Source of the DNA: Candidatus Marispirochaeta associata | Lineage (GTDB): Bacteria; Spirochaetota; Spirochaetia; JC444; Marispirochaetaceae | Direction of reading: 5' to 3' | Assembly: GCA_001749745.1 (NCBI GenBank) | Contig: JWTM01000229.1 | Span: forward strand, 1-55,809 | DNA length: 55,809 nt | Shown here: one piece after another, positions 15,523 to 23,585 of the stretch | Numbering within the stretch: the stretch's first letter is position 1 | Layout of the letters: every line of letters begins with the position of its first letter | Translations under genes and position numbers: made by a program | Notes under the pieces: generated by a model | Told to the model about the DNA's origin: nothing | The model's input: the letters and a program-made list of their open reading frames with translations, nothing else | Databases searched by the model: none

Positions 15523-16019
15523 TCCCCCTGTATCTCGTTTACCAGTGCATCGAAGATGGTCAGCATATCGCCGGTGGTCTTGCGCAGCCGGGAAGCGATA
15601 ATCTTGGCAATGGCCCGGGTTATGGGAAGCCCAATGGCAGGTTCGCTGTTCCCCAGTTCGAGAAAATCCTTCTTGGATATCAAGAGGAACTCGGAATCGG
15701 TAGCCGCCAGAACAGTGGCCGAACGTTTGTCGTCATCGATGAGGGCCAGCTCTCCGAAGAAGACATTATCCTCGGCCTTCAGGCTGACTACCGTGTAGTT
15801 GTCTCCGGCCCGGGTTCGCTTGAGTATCTCCACCCCGCCGCTTAAGACAACGAACATCTCGCTCCCGATATCCCCCTCCTTGATGATCGTCTCGCCGGCT
15901 TTGTAGGATTTAGTGCGGCAGATCGCGGTCAACTTCTCCATGAAGGCGCTATTCTTGGAGATCTCTTTAAAGAGGGTTATCTGTTTGAGCCGCTGTAAGG
16001 CATCCTTATCTCCGCTCAT
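15519..16019 (-). CDS. Stand-alone cyclic nucleotide-binding protein
   Basis: 166 aa. One cNMP-binding beta-roll (about residues 15-130): KAGETIIKEGDIGSEMFVVLSGGVEIL, then the phosphate-binding cassette FFGELALIDDDKRSATVLA with E90 and R99, the residues that hold the cyclic phosphate and ribose. No helix-turn-helix follows, so it is not a Crp-type regulator; the C-terminal helix (about 135-166) could mediate binding to a partner. It overlaps the K+ channel gene by 4 bp (ATGA), which suggests the protein acts with the channel, as a separate gating subunit. Confidence 0.87.
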   Translation of the reverse strand: MSGDKDALQRLKQITLFKEISKNSAFMEKLTAICRTKSYKAGETIIKEGDIGSEMFVVLSGGVEILKRTRAGDNYTVVSLKAEDNVFFGELALIDDDKRSATVLAATDSEFLLISKKDFLELGNSEPAIGLPITRAIAKIIASRLRKTTGDMLTIFDALVNEIQGE

Positions 16020-17191
16020 ACCGCAGCCTCCCGGCGCTCGAGCAGAATCGCCATGGTATGAGGTCCGATCAGATAATCGTCGGGAGGCAGCAGGAGAGGG
16101 CGGTTAACAGCGAGGCCTTTCACCTTCTGCAAATTGGTCACCAGGGCCGATACATCCGATGTCTTCTGGGCGTTCCGCAGGGCCTCGATCTTCATTCGGT
16201 TGGGCGAGCCGGTGTTCTCCAACACCCCCAGGAGCCGTACCCCGATCTGCTCTTCAAGACGAGTCCGGTATTCCCCGTACTCCTTGCCGATAAACTCCTT
16301 GGGGATCGATTCGGTCGAGAGTCGGGCGGTTCCGCTCTCACTGGTCAAGAGATCCTGGATGATATGGGACATACCGTTGGTCACCGATGATCGCGACAGG
16401 ATCTGCCGGGAAAAGTCCCGGGAGAAGATCACCTCGTCGCAGGAGGCATGATTCAGATAGCTCTCGTACTTGCGATCCAAGAGTTCTGCCGTGGTGTAGA
16501 CATCCTTGGAGATTGCTTTGATGGTCAATACGGTCATTACGGTCTTCGAGTCGACCTCGGATGCGGCTTTGCTCTCGAAGGTATCCGACAGGATCAGTAC
16601 CTTTCGAGCCGCTTTGACGTTGGCCCGCTTTAGGGTTGCGTCCGAGAAGTAGTCGCCCCGGACAAACTTGAGGCCCTTGAGCTCGGGATCCTCTTTGATC
16701 TCCTCCACCCGGTCGGAGTCGATATTCGAGACGAGAACCATCTTCTCGTCGCTCAGATTACGGCTTCCGTTGAGAATATCGACCAGGATATCACGCATAT
16801 GATCCTTCCAGCCGCAGATGATGAAATGGTCGTTCAGTTTGGGATAATCCATCAATCCCCTCCTTGCACGGGTGTTACGTTCAACAAATATGGAGGCCAG
16901 GGAGCCCGAAAGGGCGCTGGTAGCGGCTATCCCCAAGAAAATCGAGAGGACCGCCACGATTCTTCCTGCGGGAGTTATCGGCACCTTATCCCCATAGCCG
17001 GTGGTGGAAAAGGTGATAATCGCCCACCAAAAGCCGTCGATTACGTCGCCGAATTCGCTGTTGGCGCCGCTTTCAAAGAGATAGACCAGGGCCCCGGTCA
17101 ATAGAAAGACCGTTAGAAAGAAGAGGGCCATCTGTAGAAAGGGGGAGTCCTTAACTGCCGAGGAAAACCGGCTGTAACGTCGCTTGGCCAT
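16016..17191 (-). CDS. Two-TM potassium channel with RCK/TrkA-N domain
   Basis: 391 aa. Two transmembrane helices (about residues 18-40 and 72-95) flank a pore loop with the K+ selectivity filter TTGYGD (63-68). Residues about 118-240 form an RCK/TrkA-N Rossmann domain (HFIICGWKDHMRDILVDIL, VLVSNIDSDRVEEI, VRGDYFSDATLKRANVKAARKVLILSD), and a further cytoplasmic region follows to residue 391 (GKEYGEYRTRLEEQIGVRLLGVLENTG, RCK-C-like). Family role: ligand-gated K+ flux across the inner membrane. It starts 2 bp after the OmpA-family gene; the ribosome site GGAG lies in that gene's end. Coupled to the cNMP-binding protein downstream. Confidence 0.9.
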   Translation of the reverse strand: MAKRRYSRFSSAVKDSPFLQMALFFLTVFLLTGALVYLFESGANSEFGDVIDGFWWAIITFSTTGYGDKVPITPAGRIVAVLSIFLGIAATSALSGSLASIFVERNTRARRGLMDYPKLNDHFIICGWKDHMRDILVDILNGSRNLSDEKMVLVSNIDSDRVEEIKEDPELKGLKFVRGDYFSDATLKRANVKAARKVLILSDTFESKAASEVDSKTVMTVLTIKAISKDVYTTAELLDRKYESYLNHASCDEVIFSRDFSRQILSRSSVTNGMSHIIQDLLTSESGTARLSTESIPKEFIGKEYGEYRTRLEEQIGVRLLGVLENTGSPNRMKIEALRNAQKTSDVSALVTNLQKVKGLAVNRPLLLPPDDYLIGPHTMAILLERREAAV

Positions 17192-17193
17192 TA

Positions 17194-18396
17194 TTAATTC
17201 TCCAGGATGGTAATCTCTACCCGACGGTTGAGCCGCCGCCCGGCCTCGCTCGAGTTATCGGCGATCGGCTCCCGGGCCCCAGCGCCGCGGATTACGATCT
17301 CCGCCTCCCGGCGGGCGCCGAGTCGAATCAGCTCCTGCGCCACCACCCGCGCCCGTTCGACCGACAGGCGCTGGCGTCCTTCGGCGCTGCCGGCTAAGGC
17401 AGTGTGCCCGCTGACCAGGATGTCCCGCCCGGGATAGTTTTTGAGGATTCGAGCTACGGTCTCGATTTTTCGCTCTTCTCCGGGCATAAAACGGGAGGAA
17501 TCGGGCTGAAACTGGATATTCGAGAGGGCAATGGTTACCCCCTCCTCTCCGATGCGCACATTCGAATCGGCCACGCCCTCATCATCGAGGGTCTTGCGAA
17601 TATCCTCGGCTACCCGCTCCTTCTCCATTTTTTCGGCCTGAATTACCTCGGCCGCCCCGGTACCGCGGAAGATCTGGACCGAGCCGTCGTTGAAGTGCAT
17701 GACCAACTCGAACTCCTCGCTGTACCCCTTCAGATAGCCGAGTTCGTTGTCCCAGTAGAGCTTCTGTGCCGAGAAACCGGATATCTGTTCGGGTGCAAGG
17801 GAGGAGGAAGAAGGGAAGCGGTGATAGACGTTGTAGGTCGCATCGATTGCATGCAGCTCTTCACCCTTGTAGCGCTCGATCCCGCGATACTGGTAGGCGA
17901 CATTAATGGGGAACCGGAGAATACCTATACCGGTAGGGGTATCGCGAAAGTCGTGAACCTCCTCCCCCTGACCTACCCAGGTCTCTCCGGGCTTGATGTC
18001 CCGCTCGGGGAAGCGGGGCACATTGCGGACCACGGGAAAGCTGTAGAATTGGGGAAAGCGCATGGTGCCGTCGGCGTTCCGCCAGTAGGCGGTGGGATGC
18101 TCCTCGCTCTTCTCGTAGACCCCGGCCTGACCGGAGCTCTTGGTTGCGATCTGGAAGCTACCGTTCAGAAATCCGGCGCCGTCCTCCGTATCGGTCACGG
18201 TGTAGGCGATCTTATAGAGCATCTGCGATTGCTGTACCGTCTGCTGATAACCGTAGCGTACGATCACCGTCTCATCGATCTGAGCCACGGCGTGGAATTT
18301 CGCCCCCTCCACATAGCGAAAGCGAAAGACCTCGGCCTGCAGCAGAGCAGGACTTAGACATAATATCAATATTAGAGCTTTTCTATAGATCGTCAT
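17194..18396 (-). CDS. OmpA-family outer membrane protein
   Basis: 400 aa from the ATG at 18396 (AAGGAAGGGCGG ahead); the longer frame to 18459 would add 21 residues before the signal peptide. Signal peptide MTIYRKALILILCLSPALLQA. Residues about 20-260 are an unassigned beta-rich region; residues about 280-400 are an OmpA/MotB peptidoglycan-binding domain (IALSNIQFQPDSSRFMPGEERKIETVARILKNYPGRDILVSGHTALAGSAEGRQRLSVERARVVAQELIRLG, ending NRRVEITILEN). In the family this domain anchors the envelope to peptidoglycan. It heads the channel/signalling operon, so envelope state may be linked to it; that link is speculative. Confidence 0.87.
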   Translation of the reverse strand: MTIYRKALILILCLSPALLQAEVFRFRYVEGAKFHAVAQIDETVIVRYGYQQTVQQSQMLYKIAYTVTDTEDGAGFLNGSFQIATKSSGQAGVYEKSEEHPTAYWRNADGTMRFPQFYSFPVVRNVPRFPERDIKPGETWVGQGEEVHDFRDTPTGIGILRFPINVAYQYRGIERYKGEELHAIDATYNVYHRFPSSSSLAPEQISGFSAQKLYWDNELGYLKGYSEEFELVMHFNDGSVQIFRGTGAAEVIQAEKMEKERVAEDIRKTLDDEGVADSNVRIGEEGVTIALSNIQFQPDSSRFMPGEERKIETVARILKNYPGRDILVSGHTALAGSAEGRQRLSVERARVVAQELIRLGARREAEIVIRGAGAREPIADNSSEAGRRLNRRVEITILEN

Positions 18397-18410
18397 AATT
18401 CCGCCCTTCC

Positions 18411-18438
18411 TTGACAAAGGCAATCCACTGCTTATATC
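18411..18438 (+). promoter_or_regulatory. Promoter of the DbpA-like gene
   Basis: TTGACA (18411-18416), 16-bp spacer, TATATC (18433-18438), 32 bp upstream of the start codon on the plus strand. It lies in the short divergent gap with the OmpA-family gene. Confidence 0.6.
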
Positions 18439-18470
18439 CTCAACCAAGGCATTCATCATAGGAAGCAGTC

Positions 18471-20006
18471 GTGTTTCACAAGCTCAGTCAGCCCCAATCC
18501 GAGCAGTTGCTCACCATTCTAAACAACGCCGGCTACGCTCAGCCTACCCTGCTGCAAGAAAAGGTCGTGCCTCAGATCTATAGCGGACGGGATATGCTGG
18601 TCGAGACCCTCTATGCCGAAGGCCGAACCGCCGCCTTCCTGCTTCCCCTCTGTCTGACTCAAAAGTCGGACGCTATCCATCCCCAAGCCCTGGTTATCTC
18701 CGCAGGAGTCGGTCTTGTAGAAAAGACCGCTCTGCAGTTCCGCCGCCTCGCCAAAGCCAATAAACTTCCCCACCGGCTTATCACCCTTGGTTGGGAGAGT
18801 CCGATCAAACGGGAAGTGAAGCTGATCGCAAACGGCTCCGATATCATTGTCGGCACCTCGGCGCGTATTATTGATCATCTTCGACGCAGTTCTATCGCAT
18901 TCAACGAGCTGCGTACGGTGATCGTCAATTTAGAGGAACTGGAAAATGTAGAGGGTTTCCGCAGGGATGTGATGTTCATCCTCTCTAAGATACCCAAAAG
19001 AAGCCAGATCGTCGTTTTCACCCCCAGTTTGCGGGAAACCGAGCCCCTGGAGCAGGAGCTACGGCGTCCCTTGGTGATACGTTCGGAGGACTGGGACCAG
19101 GAGAACCGGATCCAAAGCGTCTATGAAGCCGCCGACCCGGTTCACAAGGCCGAACTTCTTTTGAGTCTTTTTTTAAGCGGCAGGATCTCGAAGACCGTGA
19201 TCTTCTGTCGAACCATGGCTGCGCTGAAAACCCTCGAAAAGAAGCTTGCCGCAGAGGGAATCAGTAGTCGCATCGTTTCCACCCGGACCTCCGCCCGTCA
19301 GTCGGAGGAGATCATTCGCCGTTTCAGCGCCGGTGAGTTCCCGTGCATCCTGACCGTCAAGAGCACGCTCTTAAGCGAAATCGACGGTCTTGAGCATGCG
19401 GTCTTCTTCAATCTGCCCGCATCCCCCGAAGAGTTCGGGAGAATCGGACAGGAATTAGCTCACCGGTCGAAGGCGAAAGTGATCACCTTCGTTACCCAGG
19501 AGGAGTCGGCAACCCTACAGGACCTACAGGAGAAAAACAAGATGAAGAAGGAAAACCTTCCCGATAACGACGAGGTTATTCGGGGTAAGGTCGAAAGTAT
19601 CGTTCATCGCATTCGTCACGAGGAGAATCCGGCGGAGCTCAACCGCTACCGGAAACTCATTCGCAAAAACGTCCCTTTCAATCTCAGGGGCTACTTCAGC
19701 GCGCTGCTCTTTAAAGAGGCGCTGGGCAACACCGTTCGGGGCAATGATCCCTTTAAGACGATCTTCGTTTCGATCGGACGCAACCGCCGGGTTTTTCCCC
19801 GGGACCTTTCCAAGCTCTTTACCCAGACGCTGGATATCCCCCCGGCGGACGTGGGCAGCATCAAGGTGCTGGACAACTACTCGTTTATCGATATTCCGGC
19901 CAGCCACGCTCAGGCAGCGATCGATCAGCTGGACGGAACCGAATTCCACGGTCGGAAGATAACCGTCAACTTTGCACGCAAAAAAGAGGAGAAGATTCTC
20001 CGCTAA
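18471..20006 (+). CDS. DbpA-like DEAD-box protein with degenerate catalytic motifs
   Basis: 511 aa, laid out as a DEAD-box RNA helicase: two RecA-like halves, then a DbpA-type RNA-binding domain at about residues 430-505 (IFVSIGRNRRVFPRDLSKLFTQTL, ending RKITVNFARKK). The Q-motif region is recognisable (GYAQPTLLQEKVVPQI). The catalytic motifs are lost: the Walker A position reads YAEGRTAAF (49-56) with no GKT; the DEAD position reads N153-L-E-E156; SAT reads TPS (184-186); the HRxGRxGR position reads FGRIGQELAHR. The frame is long and intact, so this is not a decaying pseudogene. DbpA homologues act in 50S assembly by binding 23S hairpin 92; this one probably binds RNA without ATP-driven unwinding. 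GTG start with AGGA seven bases ahead. Confidence 0.85.
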   Translation: MFHKLSQPQSEQLLTILNNAGYAQPTLLQEKVVPQIYSGRDMLVETLYAEGRTAAFLLPLCLTQKSDAIHPQALVISAGVGLVEKTALQFRRLAKANKLPHRLITLGWESPIKREVKLIANGSDIIVGTSARIIDHLRRSSIAFNELRTVIVNLEELENVEGFRRDVMFILSKIPKRSQIVVFTPSLRETEPLEQELRRPLVIRSEDWDQENRIQSVYEAADPVHKAELLLSLFLSGRISKTVIFCRTMAALKTLEKKLAAEGISSRIVSTRTSARQSEEIIRRFSAGEFPCILTVKSTLLSEIDGLEHAVFFNLPASPEEFGRIGQELAHRSKAKVITFVTQEESATLQDLQEKNKMKKENLPDNDEVIRGKVESIVHRIRHEENPAELNRYRKLIRKNVPFNLRGYFSALLFKEALGNTVRGNDPFKTIFVSIGRNRRVFPRDLSKLFTQTLDIPPADVGSIKVLDNYSFIDIPASHAQAAIDQLDGTEFHGRKITVNFARKKEEKILR

Positions 20007-20030
20007 TTTGCGTATAGCGGCAAGCTTCGA

Positions 20031-20061
20031 CGTCCTTCCTTATGGGGAAGGACGTTTTTTT
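20031..20061 (+). terminator. Rho-independent terminator after DbpA-like gene
   Basis: CGTCCTTCC (20031-20039) pairs with GGAAGGACG (20046-20054) around a 6-base loop, followed by seven T. It lies 24 bp after the stop codon and just touches the end of the convergent gene. Confidence 0.9.
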
Positions 20062-21238
20062 ATACCAGAATCGACCAGAGGATTACAAAGATAAGACTCA
20101 CATTGATCAGCATCGCCAAAAGAAAGAAGAGGGCGGCGATGATCTCCTTCCGTTTTGCACCTTCGCCGCAGCGCCGGGAAAGTTCTATCGGATCTCCGGG
20201 GATCAAAACCGATTCGGCAAAGGGATCGGTGAAACGCTTCCCGTGAGTACGGGAACAACCGAAGGCGTAGAACTCGAGACGGTGGAAATCCCGGGCAAGC
20301 AGGCTGTAGCTGGTTCTAATCTTACTGGCCTCGCACGATTCGAGCGCGAGTTCACAACTGGGAAAGACCTCGGCCCGGTAGAGACTTCCGTCGGGAAGCC
20401 GGGTAGAGGCGCCGCGGCTAAAATCCGCATCATCGGCGAAGCGCCGCGTCGGCAGGGCGATCAGATCCCGTTCCGCCCGCAAATAGCGTCCGGCGCGCCA
20501 GATACGGCGGTAGAGAGAGAAAAAGAGGATCCCCGGCGGAAGAATAGGTGCGGGCGGCACCAGACTCAGGGTCAGTGCAATGTGGGCGAAAGGGAGAAGC
20601 CGCGGGGTACGCAGGAAAACATAGGCCAAGATAAAGAGGGTGAACGAGGCCAGGGTGAGCGAGAGGGGCGTCAGTTGATTCCAGTACTCGTTTCGTTGCC
20701 GGCCGGACCAGATTGCCCGGCGAAGAATAGTTTCCGCATCGCCGTCGTAGATCAAACAGAGGAGTTCGTCCTCCGCGGAGGAGCTCATTACCGCTCGTCC
20801 GTTAGAGACGCTCAGATCCCCGGCGACCATCATCTGGGTGCCCACCGGCAGAGCGGCAAGCCGCCGGCTCGGCAAGGCGACCGGAGAACCTTCGGCAATA
20901 GTGAGCTCATTATCTTCGACCCGGCCCTCCTCAGACGGCGTCCTGACCGCCGGCAGGGTGTAGACCTCGACCCCGTTGAGATCGATCTGCAGCGAAAGAC
21001 TGCCGTCGCTGAGCCAGAGATGATCCTCTCCCTGACTCGCCTCGATGCGACCGAAAAAACGGTACCTGCCTTCCATGCTTCGTCGTACATCTGCGTAACC
21101 GAGAATTGGCAGTTCCATACTCTCATAGAGGGCGCCGCGAAAGTTTCGCCAACGTCGGCGGACGCGAAAGGCCCCGGCCAAAGGGAGAAGCAGATAACCC
21201 GCAGCAGCGATTATTAGGATGAAGAGCAGCCGTTCCAC
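20060..21238 (-). CDS. Membrane protein of unknown function
   Basis: 392 aa; I do not recognise the family. Visible: an N-terminal TM helix (1-22), a soluble beta-rich part (about 40-180) with SMEGRYRFFGRIEASQGEDHLWLSDGSLSLQIDLNGV, two or three TM helices at about 195-265 (LTLASFTLFILAYVFL, IALTLSLVPPAPILPPGILFFSLY), a second soluble part with LPDGSLYRAEVFPS, and a C-terminal TM helix (AALFFLLAMLINVSLIFVILWSIL). The start is a GTG at 21238, 42 bp from the divergent MBL-fold gene. The layout (N-terminal TM, OB-like outer part, internal hairpin) is faintly like GIDE-type membrane proteins, but no motif confirms it. Confidence 0.75.
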   Translation of the reverse strand: MERLLFILIIAAAGYLLLPLAGAFRVRRRWRNFRGALYESMELPILGYADVRRSMEGRYRFFGRIEASQGEDHLWLSDGSLSLQIDLNGVEVYTLPAVRTPSEEGRVEDNELTIAEGSPVALPSRRLAALPVGTQMMVAGDLSVSNGRAVMSSSAEDELLCLIYDGDAETILRRAIWSGRQRNEYWNQLTPLSLTLASFTLFILAYVFLRTPRLLPFAHIALTLSLVPPAPILPPGILFFSLYRRIWRAGRYLRAERDLIALPTRRFADDADFSRGASTRLPDGSLYRAEVFPSCELALESCEASKIRTSYSLLARDFHRLEFYAFGCSRTHGKRFTDPFAESVLIPGDPIELSRRCGEGAKRKEIIAALFFLLAMLINVSLIFVILWSILV

Positions 21239-21280
21239 TTATTGCACAACCTTCAACAAATGAATTATCCTTAGCCTATC

Positions 21281-21952
21281 ATGCTGGAACGAATTATTGT
21301 AGGATCCCTCAGTACTAACGCCTATATCTACTCCGAGTGGAAGAAGGAGTGTCTGTTGATCGATCCCGGCGGCGATATTGAACAGCTGCTCGAGCGGATG
21401 GCGATCAAGAATCTGAAGCCCTTGGGTATTGTCTGTACCCATGGTCACCTCGACCATATTGCCGGCGCCCTGGCCGTCCAGACCCATTTCGCCGAAAAGG
21501 GTTTGAATGTTCCGGTAGCTATCCATGCTGATGACGCCCACTATCTGGGAAGCGGTGCCGCCGCAGCCCATCAAGCCAGTTTCAACGAGATAGGGGTCGA
21601 CATGGGGCAGGTTATGGACGGAGATAATCCCGGTTTCCCCGCAGCGGACTCCATCGTCAAGGACGGCGAGACTGTATTCGAATCCAGCTTGACCGTGATT
21701 CACACCCCGGGACATACCCCGGGCAGCATCTGCCTCTACTCCGAATCCCAAGGCATACTATTCTCAGGGGATACCCTCTTCTTTGAAGGGGTGGGCCGGA
21801 CCGATCTAAAAGAGGGAGACGACGATGCTATTCTTACAAGCATCAAGGAGCGTCTCTTTGTGCTGCCCCCGGAGACCCGGGTCTTTCCGGGACACGGTCC
21901 GAATACGACCATCGAGCGAGAGATTCGCAATAATCCGTTTGTCCGGGTTTAA
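21281..21952 (+). CDS. Metallo-beta-lactamase-fold hydrolase (glyoxalase II-like)
   Basis: 223 aa. Metal-binding motif THGHLDH (H54, H56, D58, H59), a later His in IHTPGHTPGS, Asp in FSGDTLF and the terminal FPGHGP, which together give the di-zinc site of the glyoxalase II/YcbL group. The phrase LFSGDTLFFEGVGRTDL is typical of YcbL-like hydrolases. Likely a cytoplasmic thioester or similar hydrolase; substrate not assignable. The promoter region is short (TTGCAC at 21242 and TTATCC at 21265, 17-bp spacer, weak) and no Shine-Dalgarno site is visible. Overlaps the convergent gene by 4 bp. Confidence 0.88.
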   Translation: MLERIIVGSLSTNAYIYSEWKKECLLIDPGGDIEQLLERMAIKNLKPLGIVCTHGHLDHIAGALAVQTHFAEKGLNVPVAIHADDAHYLGSGAAAAHQASFNEIGVDMGQVMDGDNPGFPAADSIVKDGETVFESSLTVIHTPGHTPGSICLYSESQGILFSGDTLFFEGVGRTDLKEGDDDAILTSIKERLFVLPPETRVFPGHGPNTTIEREIRNNPFVRV

Positions 21953-22350
21953 AGGTTGATATCCGCTACCAGCCCGACGGGGCTTCCCGGATTCAAATAG
22001 GGGTTGGCTTCGGCCTTGACGAAAGCCTGATGCAGCTTACGGGAGAGATCCTGAATCAATGCATCGAGATTCTCTTCCGACATTCCCTTAAGCGACTCGG
22101 CTCCGGGCAGTTCGCCGGATTTATTCTCTTTCAGCTTGATAAGACGATCGATAAGATTATCGAGACTGCGGAGCTTGCCCAGGGAGTGGCCCCCGCCTGA
22201 AGGGTCGGGACGGCCGCTGATGTGTTTAAAGCGGGCGTAGAGCACCTTCGACCGGGGGACGGGAAGAGAGACCTGCTTGGACCCTAGACTACCCCGGACT
22301 ACACTGCTCAATGGGATGGTTCTACTGTTGGATATCGTCGATACTTGCAT
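21949..22350 (-). CDS. Conserved hypothetical protein
   Basis: 133 aa, function unknown. The N-terminal 60 residues are Ser/Pro/basic (TISNSRTIPLSSVVRGSLGSKQVSLPVPRSKVLYARFKHISGR); the C-terminal half is helical (LGKLRSLDNLIDRLIKLKE, LSRKLHQAFVKAEANPY). No signal peptide or TM helix. It sits 54 bp after the DksA-like gene on the same strand and overlaps the MBL-fold gene by 4 bp at the 3' end. Coding is supported by its clean start and by filling the gap between two genes; no homologue is known to me by name. Confidence 0.65.
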   Translation of the reverse strand: MQVSTISNSRTIPLSSVVRGSLGSKQVSLPVPRSKVLYARFKHISGRPDPSGGGHSLGKLRSLDNLIDRLIKLKENKSGELPGAESLKGMSEENLDALIQDLSRKLHQAFVKAEANPYLNPGSPVGLVADINL

Positions 22351-22404
22351 CTTCCGGCCCTTAGTATCATTTTCGGGCCGGAAGAGAGATCGTATTAGAA
22401 AAAC

Positions 22405-22761
22405 TTAGCGGTTACGCCGCTCATCCGTGCTTTTACAGTCGATACACATTAGCGCATACGGAATAGCCTCGAGCCGCTCTTTGGGTATCTTTTTATTGCA
22501 GCGCATACAAACGCCGTAGCGCTCGTTCTTGATACGCGACAAGGCTGAATCGATTAGACGCAGCCGCTTAACATCCTTGCTGCCCAGGGTCTCAAGGGTC
22601 TTACGGTCGATATCATCCGCGGCGACATCGACTAAATCCTTGGGATCCATGTCCCGGACCAGGGTCTCGAAATCCTCGCTTTCGCTCATCAGGTTGCTGA
22701 CAATTTCCTCTTTAAGAAGGAGCAGTTTTTCTTTCATCTGATCCACGAACGCCTTTTCCAT
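22405..22761 (-). CDS. DksA/TraR-family zinc finger protein
   Basis: 118 aa from the ATG at 22761 (GAGAGGAT ahead); the frame opens to 22929 but that part lies in the divergent infA promoter. An N-terminal helical hairpin (about 1-70, with DMDPKDLVDVAADDIDRKTLETLG at its tip) precedes the C4 zinc finger CMRCNKKIPKERLEAIPYALMCIDC. Proteins of this family enter the RNA polymerase secondary channel and adjust rRNA and stress promoters, often with ppGpp. The acidic DxxDxA tip motif of E. coli DksA is loosely present (DVAADD). Promoter on the minus strand: TTGACT (22819-22824)-N17-CATATT (22796-22801). Confidence 0.88.
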   Translation of the reverse strand: MEKAFVDQMKEKLLLLKEEIVSNLMSESEDFETLVRDMDPKDLVDVAADDIDRKTLETLGSKDVKRLRLIDSALSRIKNERYGVCMRCNKKIPKERLEAIPYALMCIDCKSTDERRNR

Positions 22762-22856
22762 ACCTATCCTCTCACGCTGCGCAATATGGCAAGAGAATAT
22801 GTAGGAAATAGAAAAAAAAGTCAAGGCGAGGCAAAATCCCCATTTGCAAGCTAACC

Positions 22857-22886
22857 TTGACAAAGGAAGGGGCAATAGCCTACTAT
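22857..22886 (+). promoter_or_regulatory. infA promoter
   Basis: TTGACA (22857-22862), 18-bp spacer, TACTAT (22881-22886), 24 bp upstream of the infA start, which has its own AGGAGG. Confidence 0.75.
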
Positions 22887-22910
22887 TTTTCCATTCGTAC
22901 AGGAGGAATT

Positions 22911-23129
22911 GTGGCCAAAGAGGAAGCAATAGAAGTAGAAGGAATCGTTAAGGAGTCCCTCCCTAACACCATGTTTCGGGTAGAGCTCCAGAACGGGCAT
23001 GTAATCCTAACCCACCTTTCGGGAAAGATGCGCAAGCACTATATCCGCATCGTTCCGGGAGATAAGGTACGGGTCGCCCTCTCCCCCTACGACCTCACCC
23101 GCGGCCGCATCATCTACCGCGAACGCTAG
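22911..23129 (+). CDS. infA: Translation initiation factor IF-1
   Basis: 72 aa, exactly the normal IF-1 length when the GTG at 22911 is used (AGGAGG five bases ahead). OB-fold S1 domain with [66 protein letters not shown], nearly the consensus of the family. It binds the 30S A site during initiation. Transcribed alone from its own promoter, divergent from the DksA-like gene. The upstream in-frame ATG at 22857 lies in the -35 box and is rejected. Confidence 0.97.
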   Translation: MAKEEAIEVEGIVKESLPNTMFRVELQNGHVILTHLSGKMRKHYIRIVPGDKVRVALSPYDLTRGRIIYRER

Positions 23130-23132
23130 AAC

Positions 23133-23585
23133 CTATCGCAAGATTACCCAGACAGCCCCTTCTCCGCCCAGGGACGGCTGGGGAACGCCGGTCTCTCCAC
23201 AGAAGGGAGACGAGGCAAGATAGGCCCTGACCCGGCGGCGAAGAATCGATTCGCCGTCTGCGGAGTGGTGCCCCTTCCCGTGAATCACCAACACCTTCTT
23301 TAATCCCCGTTTCTTCGACCGCTTCAGGAAGGCTTCGAGCTCGAGTAGGGCCTCATCCACCGTATAACCGTGGAGATCGATGCTCTCCTGGGGAGCCATG
23401 CGACGAATAGTCTTTCGAGAGGGACTTTTCCGGGAATGTCCGCGTAAATCCGCTTCCTTTTTCGCGACCCCCTCGCTGTCGAGCCAGCCGTCCATCATCC
23501 GGCGAAACTCATCTTTCGGGTTTGGAGATACCTTTCTCTTCTGCTGGTTCCGTTCCCACTCGTCCAGGATATCGCCGAAACTCAT
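23133..23585 (-). CDS. Smr-domain protein
   Basis: 150 aa. The C-terminal half is a Smr domain: SIDLHGYTVDEALLELEAFL (LDLHG motif) and KVLVIHGKGHHSADGESILRRRVRAYL (HGKG motif), followed by GEGAVWVIL. Stand-alone Smr proteins are nucleic-acid nucleases or nicking enzymes; some cleave mRNA on collided ribosomes. N-terminal 70 residues are charged and unassigned (ILDEWERNQQKRK). The start overlaps the batD-like stop (ATGA), so it is the last gene of the long argJ-moxR-bat operon. The upstream open frame to 23735 lies within the preceding gene. Confidence 0.87.
   Translation of the reverse strand: MSFGDILDEWERNQQKRKVSPNPKDEFRRMMDGWLDSEGVAKKEADLRGHSRKSPSRKTIRRMAPQESIDLHGYTVDEALLELEAFLKRSKKRGLKKVLVIHGKGHHSADGESILRRRVRAYLASSPFCGETGVPQPSLGGEGAVWVILR

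Noticed and set aside
18471..20006. Pseudogene call for the DbpA-like gene
   Set aside because: Frame is complete, has a good promoter and terminator and keeps its RNA-binding domain; motif loss alone does not make it a pseudogene.
20042..21217. 391-codon plus-strand frame opposite the unknown membrane protein
   Set aside because: The minus-strand frame has a signal/TM layout and normal composition; the plus frame is charged, motif-free, begins inside the terminator and looks like an antisense shadow.
22762..22929. N-terminal extension of the DksA-like gene
   Set aside because: Covers the divergent infA promoter and encodes a hydrophobic stretch not found in the family.
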